64,000 nt of DNA. It comes from an uncultured Helicobacter sp. GTDB lineage: Bacteria; Campylobacterota; Campylobacteria; Campylobacterales; Helicobacteraceae. The translations under genes were made by a program, and so were the position numbers. The DNA lies in NCBI GenBank assembly GCA_944326445.1, contig CALVDZ010000002.1, positions 161,063 to 225,062 on the forward strand, given 5' to 3'. Below are positions 33,145 through 41,216 of this stretch, in pieces. Below the pieces are notes generated by a model. That model ran no database searches. It was not told the origin of the DNA and was given only the letters and a program-made list of their open reading frames with translations. Position 1 is the stretch's first letter; each line of letters opens with the position of its first letter.

Positions 33145-33575
33145 TATTTAATGCAAGTTTTTTGCTTTAGCAAAAAACTTGTTGCCGCTCGCAGAGAGTG
33201 AATCTCTGCTCGCTCCGCTGCGCGAGCATACACGCAACTTTTAAGCGAGATTCTAGAATCTTTGGTGTCGCCACATCATTGACGCCGCTTGGACCAACAC
33301 CTTTTCTATAAATCGAGCTAGAACCTAATCATTTAATGCAAGTTTCACTAAAGTGAAACTTGTTGCCGGGGCTTAGGGCAAAGCCCCTCGCCCCTCCGCT
33401 TACGCGAGCATACACGGCGTTTTTTGGCAAGTTTATAGAATCTCTTGGTGCAAGCGCGTCAGGAACGCGATTTGAGCTAGGGCAAGGGAAGCAATCCCCT
33501 CACTCCGCCATTGCCAAATCTTGGCGCGCATACACTGCCTAAAATCTAGTGCTTGAGATTGCTTAGATTCTATAA
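33145..33575 (-). repeat. Composite dispersed repeat, intergenic copy upstream of ilvC
   Basis: Two hairpins (CAAGTTTTTTGCT/AGCAAAAAACTTG at 33149-33181; CAAGTTTCAC/GTGAAACTTG at 33339-33362), each followed by a palindromic CTCGC..GCGAG block and GCATACAC. Between them lies GGTGTCG..GACGCCGCTTGG..CAACACCTTTTCTATAAA, the same module order as the coding copies but with the coding sense on the minus strand. This fills the gap before ilvC; no gene is seen. Confidence 0.85.
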
Positions 33576-33663
33576 ACAACAAGGGTGGCATTATAGCATA
33601 GCTCGCACTAGGGAATTTGCCCTGCCAAACTAGGATTTTAGTAAATTTTTATACAAGTTTTGG

Positions 33664-33669
33664 TGTAAT
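33664..33669 (+). promoter_or_regulatory. Possible -10 of ilvC (TGTAAT)
   Basis: TGTAAT lies 34 nt before the ilvC start in AT-rich DNA. It is the best -10 match in this gap, with no convincing -35. Confidence 0.35.
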
Positions 33670-33703
33670 ATGTGGTTGTATCAATTTAAGCAAGGAGTTA
33701 GCA

Positions 33704-34729
33704 ATGGCATTACAAGTGTATTACGACAAAGATTGTGATTTAAGACTTATCCAAAAGAAAAAGGTAGCCATCATCGGCTTTGGAAGTCAGGGGCACGCAC
33801 ACGCGGAGAATCTGCGTGATAGCGGTGTGGAGGTTGTCATCGGACTTTATAGAGGCGGCAAGAGTTGGGCTAAAGCAGAGGCGAAAAACTTCAAGGTGCT
33901 AGAGGTGAGCGAGGCGACAAAATGGGCGGATGTCGTGATGATCCTTATCCCTGATGAGCTGCAAGCTGATGTGTTTGAGCGCGACATTAAAGCACATTTG
34001 AGTGAGGATAAAATCATTGCTTTTGGGCACGGGTTTAATATCCACTTTGGGCAGATTAAAGCCCCAAAAGGCGTGGGTGTGATTATGGTCGCCCCAAAAG
34101 CCCCCGGACACACGGTGCGAAGCGAGTTTGTCAAAGGTGGCGGGATACCCGATTTAATCGCTATAGAGCAGGACACAAGCAGGGGCGATGCTAAGGCGAT
34201 TGCATTAAGCTATGCCGCAGCCATTGGCGGTGGGCGCAGTGGGATTATCGAGACGACTTTCAAAGACGAAACCGAGACGGATTTATTTGGCGAGCAAGCG
34301 GTGCTTTGTGGGGGCGTGAGTAGCCTTGTGAAAGCAGGATTTGAGACATTGGTTGAGGCGGGCTATCCTGAAGAGATGGCGTATTTTGAGTGCTTGCACG
34401 AGCTAAAGCTAATCGTTGATTTGATGTATGAGGGAGGGCTAGCAACAATGCGCTATTCTATCTCTAATACCGCCGAGTATGGCGATATGATAAGCGGTCC
34501 CCGCGTCATCAATGCAGAATCCAAAAAGGCGATGAAAGAGATTTTAAGCGATATTCAAGAGGGACGCTTTGCAAAGGACTTCATTTTAGAGCGCAAAGCA
34601 GGGTATGCAAGAATGAATGCGGAGCGCAAGAATCTAGCAAACCACAAAATCGAGCAAGTGGGCGAGCGACTGCGGGCAATGATGCCTTGGATTGGGGCAG
34701 GCAAGCTGGTGGATAAGGACAAAAACTAA
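33704..34729 (+). CDS. ilvC: Ketol-acid reductoisomerase (class I)
   Basis: 341 residues. It isomerises and reduces acetolactate/acetohydroxybutyrate in valine, leucine and isoleucine synthesis. Rossmann motif GFGSQGHAHAENLRDSG near 25, cofactor loop GLYRGGKSWAKA near 46, DELQADVFERDI near 85, GHGFNIHFGQI near 108, metal-binding ETDLFGEQAVLCGG near 190 and YEGGLATMRYSIS near 242. ATG 33704 with AAGGAG; the longer frame upstream lacks a ribosome site. Flanked by inverted repeat copies. Confidence 0.97.
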   Translation: MALQVYYDKDCDLRLIQKKKVAIIGFGSQGHAHAENLRDSGVEVVIGLYRGGKSWAKAEAKNFKVLEVSEATKWADVVMILIPDELQADVFERDIKAHLSEDKIIAFGHGFNIHFGQIKAPKGVGVIMVAPKAPGHTVRSEFVKGGGIPDLIAIEQDTSRGDAKAIALSYAAAIGGGRSGIIETTFKDETETDLFGEQAVLCGGVSSLVKAGFETLVEAGYPEEMAYFECLHELKLIVDLMYEGGLATMRYSISNTAEYGDMISGPRVINAESKKAMKEILSDIQEGRFAKDFILERKAGYARMNAERKNLANHKIEQVGERLRAMMPWIGAGKLVDKDKN

Positions 34730-34739
34730 TCTATCTTTT

Positions 34740-34762
34740 GTGGGTTTGCCACGCAAGCCCAC
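34740..34762 (+). terminator. Hairpin after ilvC
   Basis: GTGGGTTTGC / GCAAGCCCAC with a CAC loop, 11 nt after the stop. No T run follows, so a terminator role is uncertain. Confidence 0.4.
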
Positions 34763-34849
34763 GCTCCATCAATCCCCTAAAAACGAGGTAATAAGCCATT
34801 AACCTCTAGAATCTACAAAAAAGAGCTAGCTCCAAAAGATTCTAAAATC

Positions 34850-35142
34850 TAGCCAAAAAACGAAGTATTTGCTCGCGCAAGCGGAGGGGCGAGGGGGCTC
34901 TGCCTCAAGCCCCGATACCAAGTTTTTGCCACAAGCAAAAACTTGCATTAAATTATAGAATCTAGCTCGGTTTATAGAAAAGGTGCTAGCCCAAGTGGCG
35001 TTCCTGACGAGATTGCACCAAGAGATTCTATAAACTTGCCAAAAAACGCAATGTATGCTCGCGTAAGCGGAGCGAGCGGAGATTCACTCTCCGCGAGCGA
35101 TAACAAGTTTTTGCCACAAGCAAAAACTTGCATTAATAATGT
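34850..35142 (+). repeat. Composite dispersed repeat, intergenic copy downstream of ilvC
   Basis: Same modules as the other three copies, sense on the plus strand: GCTCGCGCAAGCGGAG block, CAAGTTTTTGC/GCAAAAACTTG hairpin, GGTTTATAGAAAAGGTGCTAGCCCAAGTGGCGTT, second GCTCGCGTAAGCGGAG block, GGAGATTCACTCTCC palindrome and a final identical hairpin. Fills the gap between ilvC and the globin gene. Confidence 0.85.
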
Positions 35143-35147
35143 ATAGG

Positions 35148-35585
35148 CTACTTCCGCGCTTGATAAATTTTTTCTTCAACCTTAATATAAAACTCCGCAA
35201 TCTCCCCATACGCCTTGCCCCAAGCCTCGATAACCTCATCGCTCGCCGCCTCGCCTAGCACCTCTTTAATCGCCACAAGCAAGCACTCGCCCACAAGCGG
35301 ATAATGCTCTGGTGCCACATTCAATCTCACATGCGTTTTGCCAATGTTTTCCACAAAAGCGCGACTTTTCTCTAGGTTATCGATATTGTTTGCAGCATTT
35401 AAAATCGCCATTGCGAGGGCTTTTGGCTGCTTGCCATTTTTTTGCTTTTCCATATCAAACATACCTTGCACCTGCGGATAACGCGAAAAAAGCTCGCGAT
35501 AAAACACCTTTGTGATGTCCTCTCCATACTGCTTGAGTGCCCGAATCGTGCTTTTTACAATCTCTTTTGTCTGTGTGTCTAACAT
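35148..35585 (-). CDS. cgb: Single-domain haemoglobin (Cgb-like)
   Basis: 145 residues from ATG 35585 (AAAGGA 5 nt upstream). Close to Campylobacter Cgb: NGKQPKALAMAILNAANNIDNLE, a proximal His in KTHVRLNVAPEHYPLVGECLL near 83, and KAYGEIAEFYI near the end. No FAD/NAD reductase domain. Cgb detoxifies nitric oxide in the cytoplasm, and in Campylobacter it is induced by NO through NssR; no NssR gene is visible here. Confidence 0.9.
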   Translation of the reverse strand: MLDTQTKEIVKSTIRALKQYGEDITKVFYRELFSRYPQVQGMFDMEKQKNGKQPKALAMAILNAANNIDNLEKSRAFVENIGKTHVRLNVAPEHYPLVGECLLVAIKEVLGEAASDEVIEAWGKAYGEIAEFYIKVEEKIYQARK

Positions 35586-35719
35586 ATCTTTCCTTTGTTT
35601 TAAAATTTTGAAACGACATTCTATAAAAAACCCAAAACAAAAAAATTGACTTATGTTAATAAGCACTAAGAGATTCTATAACGACAAGAGAGTGCCAAAA
35701 ACAAGCAGCCAAGCAATGC

Positions 35720-36550
35720 CTAAAAGCTATAGAGATATTGCAGCGTGATGGTGTGCGTTTTGTTTCTAGGCTCATAGAGATACCCACTTGATCCTGTTAC
35801 ACTTGAAGTGGCAAATGCACTTGATGGCGAGGCAGCAATGCTCCAAAACTCATACACAAGCCTTATGGTATTGATATTTTCGCTTTTGGTCTTAAAGCTC
35901 AAGCCCACAAAAGATTTCAATCCAAATCCAGAATCTTGCTTGACTATCAAATCCTCACTAAAATGCCACTGACTAGCCAAGCTCTTATGATCCCCAAACA
36001 CGAGATAATTATAGCCTAGCAGATACTCCAAGCCGAGTTTTCGCCCTAGGCGCACTTCGCCCTCGATCTCAAGGGGCACATACAAGTAGCCCTGATGGCG
36101 CACCATAGACAAAAAACCATCACGATAGAATCTATACCCCACTCCCGCCTGTGCATAAAGCGTGGCATTAGACGCACCAAAAAAATGCGAGAGGAGATCA
36201 TAGCCCGCCTTAAACTCTCCGTGATAAATTGTCGCGCTTGTTGGTTGCTTAAGCGGTTTGCCCTTTAAGTCCGGATTACTTGAATCTAGCACGCTCCCTG
36301 TATAAAGCCCTATGACAAAGCTCGCGTCTGCACTCACCTCTACTTTAATGCCATTTTTGGCATAGCCAAGATTACCCACAATCCCAAACAACGCCTCATC
36401 TGTGTGCATAAAAGGCGCGCCCACCTGATCCCACTCGCCATAGTAATAATACCCCAGCCCAAAACCGAGTGATTTATACAAGCCCTCTTTTATCACATCT
36501 GCTGCCGCTAGAGGCAAGATACACAGAAAAATCCCATAAAACCTTTTCAT
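35720..36550 (-). CDS. Outer-membrane beta-barrel protein
   Basis: 276 residues. Signal peptide (MKRFYGIFLCILPLAAA) then alternating aromatic strands (GLGYYYYGEW, YLYVPLEIEGEV, YLLGYNYLVFG) and a C-terminal Phe (ITLQYLYSF). The preceding loop YLYEPRNKTH parallels the endings of the proteins at 30268 and 36559, so these are a paralogous family. Ligand unknown. It follows the next outer-membrane gene by 8 nt and is probably co-transcribed with it. Confidence 0.72.
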   Translation of the reverse strand: MKRFYGIFLCILPLAAADVIKEGLYKSLGFGLGYYYYGEWDQVGAPFMHTDEALFGIVGNLGYAKNGIKVEVSADASFVIGLYTGSVLDSSNPDLKGKPLKQPTSATIYHGEFKAGYDLLSHFFGASNATLYAQAGVGYRFYRDGFLSMVRHQGYLYVPLEIEGEVRLGRKLGLEYLLGYNYLVFGDHKSLASQWHFSEDLIVKQDSGFGLKSFVGLSFKTKSENINTIRLVYEFWSIAASPSSAFATSSVTGSSGYLYEPRNKTHTITLQYLYSF

Positions 36551-36558
36551 TTTACCTC

Positions 36559-37401
36559 CTAAAACCCAAATCCAAACTGCACACCCACATAATATGTGCT
36601 ATTTTTGGGATAATACACATTTGCATCGGTAGTGAGCTTATTATCTCCCGCAGCGGGGACAAGCACGGAGCTGGATTCCCCAAGATCGTAGTAGCGTGCG
36701 TGCAAACGCGTGAAAAAATACACATCATCGCGCACATCATACGCCACTCCCAAATGCCCGCCTAGATACAAGCCACCCTCCTTAAAGCGCGTCCTATACG
36801 CTTTCTCGTCACTGATATGTAAAAAATCCGCATAGCCCATCGTGTATCCCGCACCCGCGCTATATTCTAAATGCGTCTTTGAGGCGATGCGCGTCCTTGC
36901 CTCAAGCTCGAGATAAAAGCTCTGTGAATAGAGTATCGTGCTAAACACACCCTCGCCCTGCCCGGCTAAGAGCTGATCGGAGCGCCACACGATATTAAGA
37001 TACAGAGGGAAATCCCATCTTTGCGCCTTTGCATGGAGATTGTAACCAAACTTGAAAGTGTTATTAAATGCTAGGAGAGCAGAGCCTTTGCGGGTAGGCT
37101 CTGTGTTGGGCGTGGTGATGATGGGGAGATTTTCTCCGCTATATCTTAGAGCCCCACCGCCCCCGAGCACAGTTTCTCCACCGATTTTCCAAATATCGTG
37201 ATAGATATACTCTCCATTGACATACAAACCACTGATTACAGAATCTATCCTAGCACTGCCCGCACTATGCCCAAAGCCCGAAACCTCCAAGCCCACAAGC
37301 CACAAAAACCCATGCCGCTCTCTAGTCTCATCGCCCAAGGCACACGAGAGACACCAAAGCCCTAAGCTCACAAATATTTTACACAAACCCCGTCTTTGCA
37401 T
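36559..37401 (-). CDS. Outer-membrane beta-barrel protein
   Basis: 280 residues from ATG 37401 behind AAAGG. Signal peptide (CKIFVSLGLWCLSCALG), barrel-like strands, ends in VQFGFGF after VYYPKNSTYY. A 14-T tract lies about 90-100 nt upstream of the start. Operon with the following barrel gene. Function not recognised. Confidence 0.72.
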   Translation of the reverse strand: MQRRGLCKIFVSLGLWCLSCALGDETRERHGFLWLVGLEVSGFGHSAGSARIDSVISGLYVNGEYIYHDIWKIGGETVLGGGGALRYSGENLPIITTPNTEPTRKGSALLAFNNTFKFGYNLHAKAQRWDFPLYLNIVWRSDQLLAGQGEGVFSTILYSQSFYLELEARTRIASKTHLEYSAGAGYTMGYADFLHISDEKAYRTRFKEGGLYLGGHLGVAYDVRDDVYFFTRLHARYYDLGESSSVLVPAAGDNKLTTDANVYYPKNSTYYVGVQFGFGF

Positions 37402-37489
37402 TACGCTACCTTTGCTACAGTTAGATAAATCTCTATACATTGTTACATAGTTTTTTGTCATCTAGCTACATAAGCTAAAAAAAAACTTG

Positions 37490-37503
37490 TTTTTTTTTTT
37501 TTT
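37490..37503 (-). repeat. Poly-T tract (14 T on plus strand) upstream of an outer-membrane protein gene
   Basis: Fourteen T, preceded by a 9-A run (37477-37485), in the divergent gap between the minus-strand barrel gene (start 37401) and the plus-strand FkbM-like gene (start 37592). Such tracts vary promoter activity in Helicobacter adhesin genes. Confidence 0.75.
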
Positions 37504-37552
37504 GATAATTACCAAAGGAAACAGCTTATGTGTGCCTTAAGATATTTTGTCC

Positions 37553-37558
37553 TATAAT
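37553..37558 (+). promoter_or_regulatory. Promoter -10 (TATAAT) of the FkbM-like gene
   Basis: Perfect TATAAT 33 nt before the start codon, in the sequence TTTTGTCCTATAATCG. Confidence 0.6.
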
Positions 37559-37591
37559 CGCGCCATTTTAAACCACAGCAAGGAGCGAGCG

Positions 37592-38891
37592 ATGAAAGCA
37601 CTTTTGCGCCCCATAGTCGATAAGATACGCACACACCTCACATTTTCCACCCACCAAAGACTTGACAAACTCTCTATGCTCCTTGGCAAAGAGTTCTCCC
37701 TGCGCAACGCCCATTTGGCAGCGAACGCAATGCCTAAGGCGACATCTCATACTACTTCTAATGCTGCATTGGGGGGGGGGGCAGGAGCTAAACCTAATAG
37801 AATCTAAAGCCGCTAGCGACATTACAGAATCTAAGCAGTCTCAAGCACTAAATTGGAGCAGTGTATGTGCGCCAAGATTCAATAATGGCGGAGCGAGTGG
37901 AGATTCACTCTCCACGAGCGATAGCAATTTGCCACAAGCAAATTTGGTTTATAGAAAAGGCGTTAGCACAAGTGGCGTTGATGAGGTGGCGACACCAAAG
38001 CGCGACTTAGATTCTAAAAAATCTGCTGTATGTTCGCGCAGCGGAGACAATGGGGGCTTAGCTCCCATTGACGATAGCAATTTGTCAAAGACAAATTGCA
38101 ATATATCAATAGAATCTAGCGAGTTTAGCGTATATAGCCAAAATGGCGAAGATGGGATTATTGACTTTTTGCTCCATATTTTGGATTTGAGTGCGTATCC
38201 GCGTGCCTTTGTGGAGTTTGGCGTAGAAAACTACACAGAATCCAACACGAGATTTTTGCTCAAACTAAGGAATTTTCAGGGGCTTGTGATTGATGGCTCG
38301 CAGGCAAATATCGATTACATCAAGCGCGATGAAGTGTATTGGAAGCACGATTTGCACGCTAAATGCGCATTTATTACTAAGGACAATATCAACGCCATCA
38401 TTCGGGAATGGCTAGATTCTAGGGATTTGGACAATGTCGCGCTGCTTAGCATCGATATCGATGGCAACGACTACTATGTGTGGGAAAATCTCACCTGCAT
38501 CACTCCAGCCATCGTCGTGATAGAATACAACGCCATTTTTGGTGCGACACAAAGCGTGAGCATCCCATACAGAGAGGACTTTGATAGATTCAAAGCCCAT
38601 TATAGTGGATTGTATTTTGGGGCGAGCATTAGGGCATTGATAGATTTGGGCTCTCACAAGGGCTATGCCTTTGTGGGGGCGGATTCTAGCGGGACAAATC
38701 TCTTTTTTGTGAAGCGTGAGATTCTCAAAAACACACAGCCTTTTAGAATCTACCCCCTAGAGGAGTATTGCCAACGCCACCACGCACGACAAAGCCGCGA
38801 CATAAACGGAAAGCTAAGCTTCATAAGCCACACCAAGCGCGCCGAGCTCATCGCCGTCCTCCCGCTCCATAGCCCAAAGCCACAGCATTAA
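37592..38891 (+). CDS. FkbM-like methyltransferase-fold protein, phase OFF
   Basis: Starts MKALLRPIVDKIR at ATG 37592 (AAGGAG upstream). At codon ~61 a run of 11 G (37771-37781) shifts the frame, so the product stops at 37807. With 10 or 13 G the frame joins 37782-38891, giving about 432 residues. After about 105 residues of dispersed-repeat sequence comes a domain with YSQNGEDGIIDFLL, FVEFGVENYTESNT, LVIDGSQANIDYIKR and LLSIDIDGNDYYVWENL, resembling FkbM/Rossmann methyltransferase-like proteins of surface-polysaccharide loci. An apparent in-frame ORF from 37662 is an artefact of the frameshift. Confidence 0.78.
37771..37781 (+). repeat. Phase-variable poly-G tract (11 G) in the FkbM-like gene
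   Basis: Eleven G after GCATT. 11 = OFF; 10 or 13 = ON. Confidence 0.92.
37785..38108 (+). repeat. Composite dispersed repeat, coding copy in the FkbM-like gene
   Basis: In-frame copy encoding about 105 residues; shares SVCxPRFNNGGASGDSL and NLVYRKGVSxSGV with the fucosyltransferase copy. It ends with the hairpin CAATTTGTC/GACAAATTG at 38079-38099 immediately before the methyltransferase-like domain. Confidence 0.85.
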
Positions 38892-38914
38892 GCACAATTT
38901 GAGGAAAGTCTGCG

Positions 38915-38920
38915 TATAAT
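38915..38920 (+). promoter_or_regulatory. Promoter -10 (TATAAT) of tRNA-Pro
   Basis: TATAAT 11 nt upstream of the mature tRNA 5' end. Confidence 0.6.
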
Positions 38921-38931
38921 TGCGACTTTTG

Positions 38932-39009
38932 CGGAGTATAGCGCAGTCTGGCTAGCGCACACCCTTGGGGTGGGTGAGGTCGTGGGTTCAAATCCCGCTA
39001 CTCCGACCA
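38932..39009 (+). tRNA. tRNA-Pro (TGG)
   Basis: A 78-nt cloverleaf; acceptor CGGAGTA/TACTCCG, anticodon loop TTGGGGT (TGG), T-arm TGGGTTCAAATCCC, encoded CCA. A solitary tRNA with its own promoter. Confidence 0.96.
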
Positions 39010-39073
39010 TTTCTTTTGCAACGGCACTCCAAATATTCTCACATCCACCCAAACTCTTAGATTCTAAAACTCA

Positions 39074-39985
39074 TCAAAACACATATTGATACGCGAGCGT
39101 GAGCATATTGCTGACTTTGATATCCTTTTGTGTGGGCATAATCCTATAGCCCACCTCAACTCTATGAATCTGCCGCCACGTCAGAGCCGCGCCGATATTG
39201 TATGCGCCCAAATACCCGCTATGGCGTCCATAAAATTTCGCATACCCATCGCCATATTGCAACTCATTCCTATACAGAGCCCACATCTGCGAAACTCCAC
39301 CAAACACGCCCATAGAAAATTTCCTAAAATGCGCATCGAGCATCACATCGAGATTAAGCGAGTGGAGATTGACATACCCTATGTGCATAATGTCCTCGCG
39401 CTCGTGTGCCTCCGCGCCATTGGCACTCTCAGCATACGCCCTCACGCCCAAAAATCCAAAATAATGCTGATACCCCGCCCTTAGCACAAATGACACGATC
39501 CCAAAATCCTCCCCCCTACCATCATCATAGACATACAATCCCCCAAAACCGCCGCCGATAAAGAGCCCATAACGCTTGCGCTCTGTGCTCTTAGAGAAGG
39601 GTGCTTTGAGCGCATTGACTTCATCTTGGAGTTGTTGTATCTGGGCTTTTAGGGAGTGAATCTGCTCCTGTGTCGTGCGCGCCTCTGCACTCTGTGCCTC
39701 CGTGCTCATAGAGGCGTCTTTACTCACAGAATCTACAGAATCTTTGGCTTGTCTAGATTCTGTATCATTTGGGCTAGCAGCAGCGATATGGGATTTTAGG
39801 GGAGATTCTAAGTCTTTGGTGGAGGTTTCTTGGAGTGTGGTGTGTGATTGAGGAGGGCTAGGCTGAGCTATTACACTCCCCATACACACAAATCCTAGCC
39901 ATAAGATTCTAAAACAAGCGCCCAAATAACGCCTTCGTGTGCGAAGTCTTATCAGCAGCACGGCTCTATCTCGCCTCACTCTCAT
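39074..39985 (-). CDS. Outer-membrane protein with N-terminal coiled coil
   Basis: 303 residues at most. A hydrophobic signal-like segment (ACFRILWLGFVCMGSVIAQ) ends near residue 41, preceded by an unusually Arg-rich stretch, so the true start may be later than 39985. Then a Ser/Thr/Glu-rich linker, a short coiled coil (SLKAQIQQLQDEVNALKAP, about 108-127) and a barrel with Gly-rich strands (LFIGGGFGGLYVYDD) ending YQYVF. Trimeric OprF/TolB-linked porin-like layouts are similar, but no family is certain. The 5' end overlaps ribBA by 20 nt. Confidence 0.65.
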   Translation of the reverse strand: MRVRRDRAVLLIRLRTRRRYLGACFRILWLGFVCMGSVIAQPSPPQSHTTLQETSTKDLESPLKSHIAAASPNDTESRQAKDSVDSVSKDASMSTEAQSAEARTTQEQIHSLKAQIQQLQDEVNALKAPFSKSTERKRYGLFIGGGFGGLYVYDDGRGEDFGIVSFVLRAGYQHYFGFLGVRAYAESANGAEAHEREDIMHIGYVNLHSLNLDVMLDAHFRKFSMGVFGGVSQMWALYRNELQYGDGYAKFYGRHSGYLGAYNIGAALTWRQIHRVEVGYRIMPTQKDIKVSNMLTLAYQYVF

Positions 39986-41015
39986 ATGGCAGCACCTTTT
40001 GTGTTAGATTTAGATTAAACCCACTAAGTGTGTTAAATGCCATACTCGCACTCTCTGCGCTTGAGTGCAGTAGCCTAAACTCCTCTATGCCTAGCTCTCG
40101 CAGAATCTGCGCGCCAATGCCTAGCGTCTTTAGATCCTGCTGTGGCTTGGTATCAAGGCAGATGAGATAGCCACCCTCATTTTGGAGCATTTCCACACTT
40201 TGCATAAATACCTTATGCGCCTGCAGAGAATCTTCAAAATATTCATAATCCTTTCTAATGGTGTGAAACTTCACAAGCGGCGTCTTGCACTCCCCTAGAT
40301 TAAACCCATACACGATATGCTGGTGCTGGATATGATCTAAAAATGTGTATTTGAGGCAAGGCTTATCAAGGAAGTGCGCCTCTAGCCTGCCCTGCAATGT
40401 GATGAGCTTCTCATACTGCAAGCGGTATTGGATGAGATCTGAGACATAGAGAATCTTGAGATTATGCTCCTTAGCAAACGCCACGATATCCGTATCGCGC
40501 GCCATCGTGCCGTCGTTTTTCATAATCTCACAAATCACGCTAATTGGCTTCACTCCCGCAAGGCGACAAATATCCACGCTCGCCTCTGTATGCCCCGTGC
40601 GCACGAGCACCCCGCCTTCTTTAGCAATAAGCGGGAAGATATGCCCCGGGCGCACAAAATCCTTTGGCGTGGTGTAATCCTGACACATAAGCTGTATCGT
40701 CAAATCCCGCTCGTGCGCAGAAATCCCTGTCTTAGCACTTGCGGCGTCGATAGATATCGTGAAAGCCGTTTCGTGATTGGAGCTATTTGTCTCCACCATA
40801 GGCGCGAGATCAAGACGCGTGGCGATATCTTGGGTGAGTGAGACACAAATGAGCCCGCGCGCCTCCTTTGCCATAAAGTTGATTTTCTCTGGCGTGCTAA
40901 AAATCCCCGCCATCACTAAATCCCCTTCATTCTCCCTGTCTTCATCGTCCATAATGATGATCATCTCGCCCCTCTTAATAGCCTGCAGAGCCTCTAAAAC
41001 GCGTTGTTTATACAT
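39966..41015 (-). CDS. ribBA: 3,4-dihydroxy-2-butanone-4-phosphate synthase with degenerate GTP cyclohydrolase II domain
   Basis: 349 residues. The N-terminal RibB half is intact: DDEDRENEGDLVMAG (about 23-37), acid residues for Mg, RPGHIFPLIAKEGGVLVRTGHTEASVD near 122-148. It converts ribulose 5-phosphate to the riboflavin precursor. The C-terminal half aligns with RibA but lacks the zinc-binding CxxGDxxxSxRCDC motif (here TPLVKFHTIRKDYEYFEDS), so cyclohydrolase activity is not expected. This arrangement is known in Campylobacterota, where a separate RibA supplies the activity. Confidence 0.9.
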   Translation of the reverse strand: MYKQRVLEALQAIKRGEMIIIMDDEDRENEGDLVMAGIFSTPEKINFMAKEARGLICVSLTQDIATRLDLAPMVETNSSNHETAFTISIDAASAKTGISAHERDLTIQLMCQDYTTPKDFVRPGHIFPLIAKEGGVLVRTGHTEASVDICRLAGVKPISVICEIMKNDGTMARDTDIVAFAKEHNLKILYVSDLIQYRLQYEKLITLQGRLEAHFLDKPCLKYTFLDHIQHQHIVYGFNLGECKTPLVKFHTIRKDYEYFEDSLQAHKVFMQSVEMLQNEGGYLICLDTKPQQDLKTLGIGAQILRELGIEEFRLLHSSAESASMAFNTLSGFNLNLTQKVLPYESEAR

Positions 41016-41216
41016 AGAATCTAGCCTTTAGTATTTTAATGAAAGTTGGCACAAACCTTAGGCAAGGATTATAGCTTTTCAATCCTTAAGATTCTCGCTG
41101 CATTCTAGGGTATTTATTGCCTTGTCTTTAAGGATAGGAATTATACAATGTCGCGCTTTGCTTGATAAGGACAAATCTCCATGCTTACACCACCATCACT
41201 AATGTAAGGAGTGATA

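Noticed and set aside
33145..35142. CRISPR-like array around ilvC
   Set aside because: Repeats are long, composite and not regularly spaced; no cas genes.
37662..37781. Long ORF start at 37662 for the FkbM-like gene
   Set aside because: The first 40 codons are an out-of-frame reading of the true 5' end (37592 on); the frames meet only at the poly-G tract.
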